Positions 24,301 through 36,103 of a DNA stretch of 64,000 nucleotides are shown in pieces (within the stretch, counting starts at the first letter, position 1; each line of letters starts with the position of its first letter). Both the position numbers and the translations under genes were made by a program. The stretch lies in NCBI GenBank assembly GCA_034620365.1, contig JAQGEQ010000043.1, positions 310,001 to 374,000 on the forward strand. The letters run 5' to 3'. The notes beneath the pieces are model-generated. The model searched no databases. It was not told where the DNA came from and was given only the letters and a program-made list of their open reading frames with translations. This DNA is from Pegea sp. RAD2-039. Lineage: Eukaryota > Chordata > Thaliacea > Salpida > Salpidae.

Positions 24301-25389
24301 ATAAAATTAGGATCAAAAGTTAGATCTTTAAAAAACATAGATTGTTATAACAAACAAAATTACTGCCAGAAATTCAAAAATTAGCTTAGAACTATACGAC
24401 TGTATACTATTTATAGAGATAAATTTTGATAAAATTAATGCTTACTACGCAATTAAGAACTTGTAATAAAAGTAAGTGTGTGAAAGTTTGCACTTTGGCT
24501 GTAGTCTCTTTGCTTTCAAACTTTATATTCAAGGAACGGCATCTACATGAGATCATGATTCTCACACGGGAGGATTACCGGCGAGATAAAAACTTTAATT
24601 AAAAACATCTTTATGACATTTATTCATTTTCAACAAAAATACAAGATGAATAAAAGAAAGTAGTCTAACAGCTATCGTATTTGGAAGAAAAAATGAAAGT
24701 CAATTCTTACTTTGATAAACAATTTCCTAATGTTAAGATGTCGTCTTTAAGTGATGCTAGTAATAAACAGAATGAAAAGAACATAGAAACAAACTGAACA
24801 ATTCTGAACTGAAGCTTAAAACGGCAAATTGACAGCAATGTACACAACAGTTGAAACTGATTAATAGAAAATGTTTGAAAAGCCTCAAACTCTGTAATTA
24901 ATCAATTTAACTTAATTGTTCTGCCTTGATCACGTGACAAAAGATTTAAATCCGTTTTAAAAATAACAGATTTTTAGATTAGCAGAATTAAAGATAATCA
25001 ATTAAATGTTAGCAACAAAAAAATCAAAGTTGCAATGAGATAAAGCTGCATACTTAGCTTCAAAATTTAGTAAAACTATTAGTCACTAGTTGTAATAGAT
25101 TTTCAATGAAATTGTGAAACTGTTGAAGATTCATAGAATTACAAAAGGAAATATTTGATGAAAAATAAATTTAACAAATTGTCTTTCCAACAATTTTCTT
25201 CATAATTCTATCAATTTCAGCAAATCAAATTTGTTCAAGTTAATTGTAACTCTATTTAGTTTCAGTTAGAATAAAATAGCATCCAATCTATAAGAGATAA
25301 AAATATGAATGATAAAGATGTAGGTGGTAAATTTAAACATAAATAACTCAAAATTATTTACCTATTTCTTATTTATTATTTTCGACGTA
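24301..25389. other. Unassigned AT-rich DNA
   Basis: No ORF, repeat or RNA gene can be supported. Confidence 0.5.
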
Positions 25390-25620
25390 TTATTTTATTT
25401 ATTTATTACAATAAACGCGATGGAGGGTGCCTGAAAAGAGCACCTCTTGCTAACACACATTTTAACAAATAATAATGTCAACAAAAGTAGATGGAAATAT
25501 AGAAAAAAAATTATCACAGTTACAAAATATGTATCTAAAAAAATGTTTATAGTTTTTAAACAAGAACTTTAGTAACGGTCAGTGAGAAGGTTTAGTATGC
25601 TATCAGCTTTACATATTTGT
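25390..25620 (-). mobile_element. LINE 3' end, copy C, inverted
   Basis: The reverse complement ends in GTGTGTTAGCAAGAGGTGCT, CTTTTCAGGCACCCTCC, and a TAAATAAATAAA tail. This is nearly the same terminus as copy B but on the opposite strand. Upstream, a short frame reads ADSILNLLTDRY, comparable with the LINE C-terminus. Only the last 200 bp or so remain. It lies just downstream of the SH2B stop codon, so it may form part of that gene's 3' UTR. Confidence 0.78.
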
Positions 25621-25973
25621 AAGTTATTGTTTTTCTTCAATAACATTGAAGATATAGAAACTAAAAATACGAAAAAATTTCATAAAATTTTTCTATAATT
25701 CTATTTTCATCTTTGATAAAATAATAGAAAGAAAAAGCCTCAGCTAAATTGATATACAAAAACCAATTCAGTTGAAGAGCAAGCATCTACACAAGCCTCA
25801 AATATTAGCAGCCAGTTTTTCAAAACCTTACACTTGTTTTGTTGGCAGAAATTTAAAGATATTAGAGTTTTGTATCTATAAGATTGAACAGAATGATGGC
25901 AATATGACAATTAAATGGCAAAACAAACAGAATCGATGATAAAAGTGAACCAAAGTAATAACAAGTGAAATTG

Positions 25974-28900
25974 CTAGCCCCGTAAAATAGTAATTGATGC
26001 ATCTTCATAAACGTTTCCATTCTTCTTCTGATCTTCATCAATCTCTGAAGATTTTATCATCTCAGATCTCTCATCAATTTTTGCCACACTATGATTGATG
26101 TAACTAACATTGTCTGTACATATTTGTTGTGTAAGGTTTTCTTCTGAGTTTAGCTCTGTGTTCGAGTTCAATAAGCTTACTGGTAAATTATTCTTTGGTT
26201 TATCTGAAAACCAAAAAGTAAAAATGAATAAACTGAAGGAATTTATTTGAGCTTGTCTCTGTAAAGTACGACGGACAGGGGCTCAACTATCTTTTTCAGT
26301 TTTTAAGCTATCATTATAAGCAAATAATAAAATGAATTCAGTCAGTTTTTCACAAAACAGTAATTTGATAATTGTTCCAAAATACTTTCATCCATTTAAT
26401 TCTGCCAACTTGTGACTTTTATAAATTAAAAAGTAGAAGGTTAAGTAAGATTAATTTCTTAACCGACCAAACAATTTGATCAATTTTGTAAATTTTTTCT
26501 AACTTAATAAAAAAGCTCATTAATCAGCTGGGCAAGTAAAAAAACAAATTTTACTTTTTGGTGAAACCATCAGATGAGGAAATTTGATTTTGTTGAGAAC
26601 AAAATCAGAAAGAAGAACTCGATTAGGATTTGAGGCAGCTGTGGAATCAACTGTTATAGGAAACTTATGATGAAATTGAAGCATTTTATTGACAGAAAAA
26701 AAGTTTTTGTTATTAACTCTACATCTTCCTTCGACATCAACTGTAAGTCTTTGATGCTGAAAAAAAAAGTCTCTCATCAACGCTCAACTAAGTAAGAAGA
26801 TCAAAAAGCGCCGGAAGAGAAATTAACAGATTGATGGAGTCGACTTGAAGCTCAAAATTATTTGATTGAATTTCAAAACAAAAAGGTTTTTAAAATTAAA
26901 AAAAAAAAAAGGATTTTATTGAAGTTCCATCACGTGACAGTTATGTGTTGAATATTGAGATGAAATTGAAACTAACAGGTTAAGTTACTGCAACTGAAAT
27001 AAGTAAACTTTAGGCAGAAAAAAAATTCTAAAAATATCAGCTAAAAATAGATCTCAACCCCAACAGTTGACATATGATAAAGTGATTGACAAAATATATA
27101 TTTACTTTTGCTTTTCCGTGGTAGCTAAAAGTTATAGCAAAACAGCGTTGATTTGCAGAATAACGAAGAAGAAATACTCCATTCTTCAAGTTAGCGATCA
27201 GTAAAGATGCATTACTTCGCGATAAGTTTCCATGAAACCATGGATACACAGAAAGATGCTCTCGATTTACGACTACACTTTCAACTACACTGCAGCAGTC
27301 GGTGACTGTTTCTGTGCTGTCAGTAGTTGATGAGAGAGAACTGCAGCCTGTAGAAGAGGATTCGTGGCTGTCTCGTCTGTCTGCTTCATCGTCAAACATC
27401 GGGAAAATATTCTCCCATTTGGCAACTAACAAAGCAAAAAAAAAATTGTATTCAAATGTATTTTGGGGATTTCAATTTGGATCAAAGTATTTAAAGCATA
27501 AAAAATAAATTTTTTTGAATGTTAAATAAGATAAAATTACTAAAAAATTCAATTATAGATTTGTAATAAAATCATAAAAAGAATTAGTTGGTAAAAACGT
27601 AATCATCACAAGAAAATGAAGTAAAAACGCTAGAGTGATAAATGTGGCTGCAAACGCCGTCTGCTTCTACGTGATGAGAATTTGTATTGGTAATGTGGAA
27701 ACAAGATTCAGATACAAAGTAAGTTCCTATACAGTCTACTTGCCGCCATTAAATACAAACAAACAAAGAGACTTGCTTAAACGTTAAGCTTAAGCAGTCT
27801 AGTAACTATTGAATCGACAAAAACTATTAAACTTAAAAATTGATGAATTGTGAATGAAGTAGTCCACAAAAAGCGAACTTCTCTAGCTTATATCGGTTAG
27901 TTTGTTACGTTTTGTGCTACTTTTCAAGAAACTTGAAATGAGATAATTTAAGGCAGTCTTATCTGCTGATATATTTGTCAATTTATTGACTTATCCTTAT
28001 AATTGAACTTTTTATTAGCAGCAATGAAATAAATTTGTTCTTATCATTAAACTTTTCAGCTTTTTGTGAAAAAATCTTATTCTGCAGTATTTTAGTTCCG
28101 AAAAATTTTAGCATCCTTTTAAATTTAAATTTTTCTGAAACTTAATGAGCAAACTGGTAATAAAAACTAGATTGATAAGAAATATTCCCCCCAACATATT
28201 CCAACTGAAACAAAAAGGTTTTTACAGATATCATTTGGTCACTTTTATCAATCTTAAATATAAAAACTTCAAATCTTCTTTAACTACCTTCATTCATAAA
28301 TTTATCAATTTTGATGATTTATAAAATTTGTTGAAATATAATAGAAAAGCAATTACCAAAAGATGAATGATTGAAGTTAATACTTTCATCAAATGATCGA
28401 TTCTCTATTAATGTACTTTCATTTTCTTGGTGATTATGAAATGATCTTCTATTCTGAAGCAAAATATTAAAGTATGGATTAAAATAATCTGAAATAGAAG
28501 AATTATTTGATGCAGGCTGTCGAGGTTTTGTAAACTTTTTTAGGCAAATTAAATAGCTGACAGGAAAACCATTATTAGCTGAAAAGAAGTTTTCGAACAA
28601 ACTTTATTTATCTAAAAGCAAAATTTGTAAAATCGCTTTAAGAATTTTCAATCACATTTAGAGTTAAAATAAAATATTTATAACTGCTTGCCACCCAGAA
28701 TAGAGAAATCAATTATACTAAAGTCAGATTTTTGAAAAAATAAAACAAATAGTAGTAAAAATGTACATTCAAAATTGATGACACAAACTGCCAAGCATCA
28801 GAAAAGTTAATATTGAACAGACTTCTTTATAGAAACAAGCCACAAAAGGATTGTTGAAAAGACCTACAAAGTTAGGTTTGCTACTACTACAAACTTGTTA

Positions 28901-31900
28901 AATAATTTGAGGTTTTTGAAAATTATTTTCATTCAGTAGAAATTCTGATCAACATTAAAAACAATGAAGAGATAAAGACAGCAATCTGTTTTCAATTAAG
29001 AGCTAAGATGGCAGATATCTCAGTAAATTACTGTTTAGTGATTAGAAAAATGAAAAATATTGAAACATTAAACAGTTAGGTCGATGTCAAAGGCCTTAAG
29101 TAGTGTGACCAAAAAATATTTTAAAAATGTGGCAGCTTAACATCAACTTTCAAAATTACATTATTTAAAAAGCAATTTTCCACTTTTAAAATCTTTATTT
29201 TAATCCTATCAAAACTCAAACCAATTTTTTTTAAAGCTCACAAAAATCTGCATTAATCAAAGTTTAATAAGATTTAAACCAATTTCATTTACACTTGATG
29301 GAATATTGAAGCAAGTATGAGGTTTTCGAGGGATTAGTTTGCACATTGACTAATTTAGACTGTGATAAAGTACTTTATGTTTTCTTGTTGATAAAATTAC
29401 TTCAAATGACTGTTGATTGTTCATTTCAGTTTGTTGGCAACTTTCTTCATTCTTTAGAACTTCTGGAATGTAAGGATGTTTGTAGCATTCATAAATTTGC
29501 GAGCTAGAAAGTACAAAAAGAAATTTAGCATGGAAATAAATAAACCATCTGCAAAGAAGTGTAGTTGTGAAAGCAACTTTGCATAAAATAAGAATGAAAT
29601 CATTTTATTTAAATGAATAAAAAGAATAAAAGATTAATAGTTGATTAAGATACAATTTTTTTTTTAATTTTCTGATTACTTTCGATATTTTAAACTATTT
29701 TTTCACAACAACTTCTAATTACAGTCAATTTACAGAAGAAGGAATGTTTAAAAGTTTCGACTAATGATTTAAAGGTGACCAAGTGTAAATTTAAGTTTTT
29801 AATTTTGTAACTTTTAGTTAAACTCTGTTATTTTAATCACAACTGTTTTCATTTGCAACAAACGTGACTTTTCTAAATCAATTCTAACATCAGAAAATAT
29901 AAAAATATAAACAATTGTATGTACTGTGTATTTCCAGATCTTATATTTGCATCGTCTATTTCTGTAATCCAAACCAATACATCATATCTTGAAGTAAACT
30001 TGATAACAAATTCATGATTTATAGACTGAAAGAGAAAGATGATCTTCAAAAAAGTTTGAACACACAAAATTTAAATGAAAAATATAATTTAGTAACAAAA
30101 GTCGTGATGAAGAATATTATAAAACAACTTCTGAGGTAATATTGGTGAGAAATCATTTCTTAAAATAAAAAAAAATATTGAAAATCAAATTGCAAATATC
30201 TGTTTGGTTAAACGCTTTGTTTGATTTTGCTCAATACAAACCAGCAGAAAGCTAAAAATAAATTTTATTCATTTCTATGTGGTTTTTGGTGTTATAATCA
30301 CTGAAGAAAAACGATGACTAGAAAGCATAGTTGCTTACAAACTGAATGAAATAAAATTGGGTCTTATGAATGTAAAATAAATGTTCATTTTAAATAGAAT
30401 AAATTTGTAAATTCTTTTGATGGTTATATACCACTGAAAGTGCTGTTTAAATTGAAATGTTATCTTTCTTATCAGAAAAATCGACAAATTGAAGCAAATT
30501 TAAAACTAATACTTAGAATACTATTTATTATGACTAGTAGGTAATTTACAAAATACTTTTTGTTGCACAAGTAGCATCTTTGACTAGTCAGCAAGAAGTT
30601 GATTTTAGCATTAATTGAACAACTTTCATATTTTAAAATGACTATTTTAAATTAAGTGACATTTTAAGTTTGATATTATATAATTTTTTGACATCTAATT
30701 CTGATGTTCAGGTTGTAGATCATTGGCATTGAATAAATAAAGAAGAGTATTTTTGTTGCGCAAAGACAGTTTTTTACACATCTAAAATCCCGTGGTAAAT
30801 AATAAAAGTAAATCTGATAAACTAACTAAAAAAGAGGTTTATCTGCCAAAAACATCATTTTATTGACTAGATTAAATTTGCTCTAAATACTTTAGAACAT
30901 TTTGAAGTAATAAAAACCTTGAGAACAAAGCAGCAATCAGATTCTTGAATTCTTGCTGCCTCCACAGGTCTTACTTGAAGAACTTCAAAACCATGAATTA
31001 CATGTTTAGGTCGAGAGCTCTGTAAAAACCACATAAATAGGTTTAAATTACATCAATTAGCACATTTCAATAAAAATAAAAACCAACTTTTATTGGAGAG
31101 TAGATTTCCAATTGATAGATATCAGAATTTGTTCTTAACAAGATTTTAGCTTTGAAAAACGGACTGATATTATGAGTGTCGGTACTAGATCTGGCTCGAT
31201 ATTCACAAATTTCTTCTAATTTCACCAAACCATCACTACTAGTATCCTGTAAACAGTTTTGTTATAATTACAATTCAGATACAGTTTAAATTTATCAAGA
31301 ATTAGTTAGAAAAATTATGTTTACTGAAATTTACAACGAAAGTTCAATCAAAGAACTAGACAAACCTTTACAAGTTTTGGTGCATGGCTGCTCTTACGAA
31401 ATCTGTTCCTAACTAGAGAAGATATCTTTCCAAATTTACTGCAACTACTATGATCAAAACAAGTATCTTTTTCCACATCTGCCCAACCTTTATCATGTTT
31501 ACCAACTCTTTTTTTGTTATATCTTGCTAAATTTATTTTCTTTTTATTATAAAATTCTAAATCGCTGTTAACATTGCATAAATCTTTTTCTTTGTAAAAA
31601 ACATTATCGTCTATACTCAACTTTCTGGATAAATATTTATTAGAACTGCCACTAATGTTTTCATTACTAGGTGAATCAAACTGATCTTCTTCTAGTTCAA
31701 AAGTTGATATATAATTAAAATGATTGTCAAAACTAAAACGATTTCTTTTAATTATTTGATGAGCTTCAGATATCACTTCCGATTGACAATTTTCTTGTAA
31801 GATCAGATTGAGTCCAGAATAAAATACACTTTTAAATAATTCGATATAATACTCGCAGATGATATGCAGCATACCAGACTCACATTGAACAAACTGATAT

Positions 31901-32064
31901 TGTTCAAAATACTTGTGTAAGGCAAACAATAGGTGATTGGCATTATCATTCGCCTGCTTAGAATAAATTTGGCGGAGATTTTCGTTCTTAAGCACGGTTG
32001 TTTCCCACTTTTGTTTAGAGCCAGCAACAACAGTTGAAACAGGTGGAACATTTACAAATGACAT
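25974..32064 (-). CDS. SH2B1: SH2B/Lnk family adaptor protein (Phe-zipper, PH, SH2), nine exons
   Basis: This is a cytoplasmic signalling adaptor; in animals the family binds activated JAK2, insulin and other receptor kinases through SH2. Exons (minus strand): 32064-31366, 31246-31088, 31019-30918, 30025-29925, 29503-29361, 28578-28357, 27425-27106, 26756-26555, 26203-25974. Together they give 2178 nt (725 aa plus stop) with matching phases. Residues about 15-75 resemble the Phe-zipper dimerisation region. A PH domain spans exons 2-4 (about 234-345; motifs KAKILLRTNSDIYQLEIY and FVLK). The SH2 domain runs from YPWFHGNLSR at 536 with FLLRYS, whose Arg563 is the phosphotyrosine-binding residue, to about 640. 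The C-terminal tail contains a lone VYED tyrosine. The exon 5 to 6 junction is the weakest: it needs a GTCTAA donor. Reading through the exon 8 donor gives a stop at 26520, an alternative C-terminus. The invertebrate gene is expected to be co-orthologous to SH2B1, SH2B2 and SH2B3. Introns of 300-930 bp hold nothing else except the possible exon at 27726-27610. Confidence 0.88.
27610..27726 (-). other. SH2B1: Possible in-frame cassette exon of SH2B
   Basis: Inside the 930 bp intron between exons 6 and 7 there is an open segment of higher GC. It is bounded by TATAG (acceptor) and a GTGATG donor. It is 117 nt long and enters and leaves in phase 1, exactly what its neighbours need, so inclusion would add 39 residues rich in Ser, His and Cys ahead of the SH2 domain. 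The acceptor lacks a good pyrimidine tract, which argues for optional use or for chance. Confidence 0.4.
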
Positions 32065-34576
32065 TTTTCAGTTTTTCTGAAAGATTTCTTATGACTAAAA
32101 CGTTATTTCTAGCATAGAATTGTGTCTGTAAAACACAAAATTAAAAGTAAACACATTGTATAACTTTATTGTGGTAAATAAAAAAAGTTATAAGAATGTG
32201 TACTGTTGTTATAGGGATAAGTCAGGCTTTGTTGAAATTTTAGAAAACAGAATGTAAATATCTTACTAAAACTTCAACTGATATCAATATTAATCAATAT
32301 TAATAAACATTCTTATTTCATAAATAAATAATCTGTAATTACGATATCTAATTATGTATTAATTTTGCTCATTTAAAATATAACTAGCTAAAATTTAAAT
32401 GTTTATAGTATATTACCAAGTTTTTTGCATTTATAAGCTTTTAAACAATTTATTAAAGTTTTTTAACTATATTCAAAAAAAAGTTGACACTAAAGAAATG
32501 TTTTCAAACTTTTGCCTATAAAAGACTTCAAGTGAGCTTTATTGATATTAAAGAGGAAAACTTGCTTTTAATTGCAGATTCTGCTACATGCAGAAGACAA
32601 CAAAGCACTTTTATTGATTAAAGCAAAATATATGTCTGAAAAAATATATTAACAAATTGAATATTTTAATAGGAAAAATCTTAGATACTTAAATAATTAA
32701 AATTATTTATAATTATCTAATTAGCAAAATATTAAGAGTGTGTGGGTAGTATAAGTAGTAAACAAATATATATTGTATATGGAAACCAGTCTACCTTTTT
32801 CAAGTAATAAAATCAAGAAGAAACAACTGCAAATAAAAAAGCTATTTTTAAAAAAGACATCCATTAAAAAATGACTTTCTTAGTAAAATTACTCTAGCTA
32901 TAAGGAGAGTATATCACTAATAGCTATACAATCTAATTTAACAAATGTTAAGCTAATAATAAAAATGTAACCAAAGTAACATTTTTTTAATTTGTCATAA
33001 AACTGATGAAGTTCATTTCAGTTATTACTTTTTATCAAAAATTAAAACATAGTTAAAATTGAAAAGTAGTTTTAATTTGGTCGATCACCTTAAAAAATAA
33101 TTAAATAAGAAAAAGAATTAAAGGTAGAACATTAGGGCTTAGATAAACCCTGTACAAAATGTTAGTCAAACCATTAGAATTGAATAATATTTCATTTACA
33201 AATTATAATATTTGTAAAATAATATTTTTATAATTAATAGTGAGCACAAGCTAGATTATATGAAATCTTTTTATTAATAATATAATACTTTTAAAATATT
33301 TTGGTATACCTATAAAACTGACTTGATCACTATTAATGCAATTACAAAATTTAATTCAATAATTGTAGCTACATATAATGGTGTAAGAATGTAACTAATA
33401 AATAAATGGAACCTCTAACATTAAATAGTTTAGTTATTAATAGTGATATAAAGCAATCAAAGTATAATAACAATAATTAAATAGCATGATAATTAGTTTA
33501 CTTACCTAATAAACCAAACTTCAAATATTTATTTCAAAAACTGATTATTTAATAGATTTTAAGATTCCTTAGTTTATTAAATTAATTAACATTTATTAAT
33601 TTAATTACTGAGTGATAAATAGAAATATTCAATTATCACACAAATTTTATCTCAATAAAACTTAATTTATGAACTATATTGAATAATAAGCTTCTTATTG
33701 ATTAAATTTAATCAATCTATAACTGCAATTAGTATAAGCATAGTAAAATACTAATCTTAGGTTTTAATTGTTATGACAGGAAACATATTTTGTATGAATA
33801 CAAATTACTGTTTTAAAGTAAACAAAATATTTTTTTAATAGCAAACTATTTAAAAAATTATAATCCATCAAAAAAATCTTAAAACTAAAGAAATTTTGGC
33901 ACGCTTACCACCATAGAAAATTCTAACTAAGTTATGAAAAGATAAAATACACTTCTTAAATAAATAAGTTCAAAGAATAAAAAGTATATTCATTAAAAAA
34001 GATAATAACTATTAAAAATAGCCTTAAAATATATAAAATGAAAACGAAACTATGAAAATAAATGTTTGAATAAAATACAAAAATTAATAATAGGGATTAT
34101 TAGACACCATACCACATGTGCAAACATTGCTAATATAATGAAAGCTGACTAAGTAATAGAAAGCTCATGTTTCAAAGTAAAAACATTTGCAACAAAATGC
34201 TCCAAACAATTTGGAGTCGGAAAAAAATATATTTGCGGCGAATAGAGTTTTACTTATTTGGATAAGAACTAAAAGTTGAACTTATTTAGGTGATTATATG
34301 ATAAAAATACTGATTGTGATAAATTATTGGAAATTATAATAATAGTTCAATTAAAAAAACCTGATTTAAAGACAAAGAAACCTTATTTGAAACACAAACT
34401 TATTTGAATATATTTCTGTGTCAAAACTTATTTCTAGTAAGAATATGCTTTCTAAAAAAGTAGTGAAATATTAAGTACCAAGGAAATCGTTAATAATAAG
34501 TTTATTGAAATTTAAGTAGAAGTAAGTGTAGGTAGTATCGTAAATTATTCTAAACTTACATTAGAAAATTTAGCGT
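32065..34576. other. AT-rich intergenic region upstream of SH2B
   Basis: The SH2B promoter and 5' UTR are expected next to 32065. The remainder is very AT-rich, with no exon, RNA gene or clear repeat that I can support. Confidence 0.6.
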
Positions 34577-34915
34577 CATTTGCCCTTGAATAAATCCCTC
34601 TCTCCAGGGTCTGAAAGTGAAAACTGTAGTTTTAAACCGTCTAGATTAACTGATTCAATTTCATTAATCAATTATATTATCTTAATGATACCCTTAAACG
34701 GCTGTTTAATATCTGTTCAAATATTCAATAGAATGCCGAATAATATAAAATCTGAAGAACTAACTTATAATTGACCCTATACAGGACTTATACTGAAGTT
34801 TTATAAAACTGATCTGCACTTATTCTTAATATTATTTTTGAGAATGTATGTTAATGATATGTGTTTTTTCAGGCACTCTTATCTGCGTTTAGTGCAATAA
34901 GTGAATAAAAGTATA
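34577..34915 (+). mobile_element. LINE 3' fragment, copy D
   Basis: It begins with a frame reading LNKSLSPGSES, comparable to LNKPISPGTLI of copy B, and continues with NRMPNNIKSEE, comparable to the C-terminal WNQLPLD block. It ends at TTTTTTCAGGCACTCTTATC followed by GTGCAATAAGTGAATAAAA, the family 3' end. It is more diverged than copies A-C. Confidence 0.7.
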
Positions 34916-35329
34916 TTTGTAATTCTAGTAGGTTTGACATACTGCTGGAGTAGGATGGATAATTTTTTTCATGATAATTTAGATTAGACTACTCTTTGAT
35001 CTATAAGATCTCTATGACTAGTCACTCAAGTTTTAAACGTAAAAAGAATCCACTTTTTTTGTCAGGAACAGTGTTCTAAAACTTGATGTATTTATCTTAT
35101 TAAAAAAAATTACTTAATTGTATCTTTTTAAGAATGCAAACAGCACCATAGATGCATGTTTTATACCGCTAACTTCTAACTCAATAAGTTTTTGATAAAT
35201 GATAGCTTTTAAATTTTGTGCTGTTAGAAAAATTCAAATCAGTGATGCATTTTTTGGTGTCGTCATCTTCACGTGAGGTGAAGACGACTTATAATCCGTA
35301 CCGCTGATGTAGAATTGTGACTGTAGCTT
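34916..35329. other. Spacer between LINE D and the SINE, with a hairpin
   Basis: No gene is seen. The only structure is the imperfect inverted repeat at 35259-35288, which may belong to the 3' end of the adjacent SINE. Confidence 0.5.
35259..35288. repeat. Imperfect inverted repeat (hairpin)
   Basis: The left arm GTCGTCATCTTCAC (35259-35272) pairs with the right arm GTGAAGACGAC (35278-35288) across a five-base loop, with three unpaired bases (ATC) in the left arm. Confidence 0.7.
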
Positions 35330-35640
35330 CTAAATACTATTTCCCCTAACTTATAATAAGACTGTTGTAAGATGTATGCTAGCCTCATGCATACGTATTA
35401 GCTTCAATTATAGTGGAGAGTAGCATACGCTGAAGGATTCCCACTCTTTAAATTTGCTGTCCAGTGACACGGTCAAGTGACCAGGGACAGTGATATTAAG
35501 GTCAGTAGATTGTAGAAGATACTTTCCGCACATATTAGATGGCGAAATGATTTTTGATGAAAGTGGGATTTGAACCCACATATCATAGATTATCAGCCAA
35601 TAGACTTAACCGCTAGTTCATCTCGTACTATCCCATTGTT
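35330..35640 (-). mobile_element. tRNA-Ser-derived SINE, copy 1
   Basis: On the minus strand a tRNA-like head (35622-35556) is followed by a tRNA-unrelated body. The body contains GCGGAAAGTATCTT, AATATCACTGTCCCTGGTCAC and ACTATAAT..CTAATACGTATGCATGAG, all of which have counterparts in the same order in copy 2 at 41864-42240. Copy 1 lacks about 100 bp present in copy 2 between the first two blocks. The 3' limit is uncertain. Confidence 0.78.
35556..35622 (-). pseudogene. tRNA-Ser-like SINE head (pol III promoter relic)
   Basis: It has a near-complete acceptor stem (GATGAAC with TTTCATC, six of seven pairs), GCGGTTAAG in the D region, and an anticodon loop CTGATAA that would be CTGCTAA in tRNA-Ser(GCU). 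The T arm is perfect, GTGGG TTCAAAT CCCAC, containing the B box GGTTCAAATCC. It is only 67 nt, with a shortened D arm and no long variable arm, so it is not a working tRNA gene. Confidence 0.75.
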
Positions 35641-36103
35641 TTTGACTTTTTTAAGTATCTTGTTTAGACGGTATTTAAATAATAAGTAATTAGGTGATAT
35701 ATTTCACTTACAAATTGATTTCCTCTCTTATAGATAATCAACTAACATGTAGCAAATACAACATCGAATTTGTTAATTCTTGGAATAATTTGATAATCAC
35801 TTTTGTTTACATTCCATGAGAATGAAAATATTCTTTAATGACAAACTCGGATTGTTTATATTGCTATAAAAAATGTTATCTTACAGATAATGTGTAAATA
35901 ACAAAGTGAACGAAAAATATTTCAAAACAAAAACTAAAGTAACTGTTAATATCATGATTGCTCACATCAGTTATCACTAATGATTGCTGTTGGTAGGTGT
36001 AAAAAATTGACCAATCTTTTCAAAAAATTCCAGCAACATAATTTTTGCAGTCTTGGTTTCAAGTGGATGGAAGAACAGCATGATCCAACCAACAGCACAA
36101 AAA
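35641..36103. other. 3' flank of TTF2
   Basis: AT-rich sequence just downstream of the TTF2 stop codon, likely including its 3' UTR. Nothing else is supported. Confidence 0.6.

Noticed and set aside
31803-32051. An 82-codon minus-strand frame overlapping SH2B exon 1
   Set aside because: A shadow frame of the real Phe-zipper coding exon.
35556-35622. A functional tRNA gene on the minus strand
   Set aside because: The acceptor and T arms pair well, but it is 67 nt with a shortened D arm, no serine-type variable arm and a mutated anticodon. The flanking body is shared with a second copy, so it is a SINE head.
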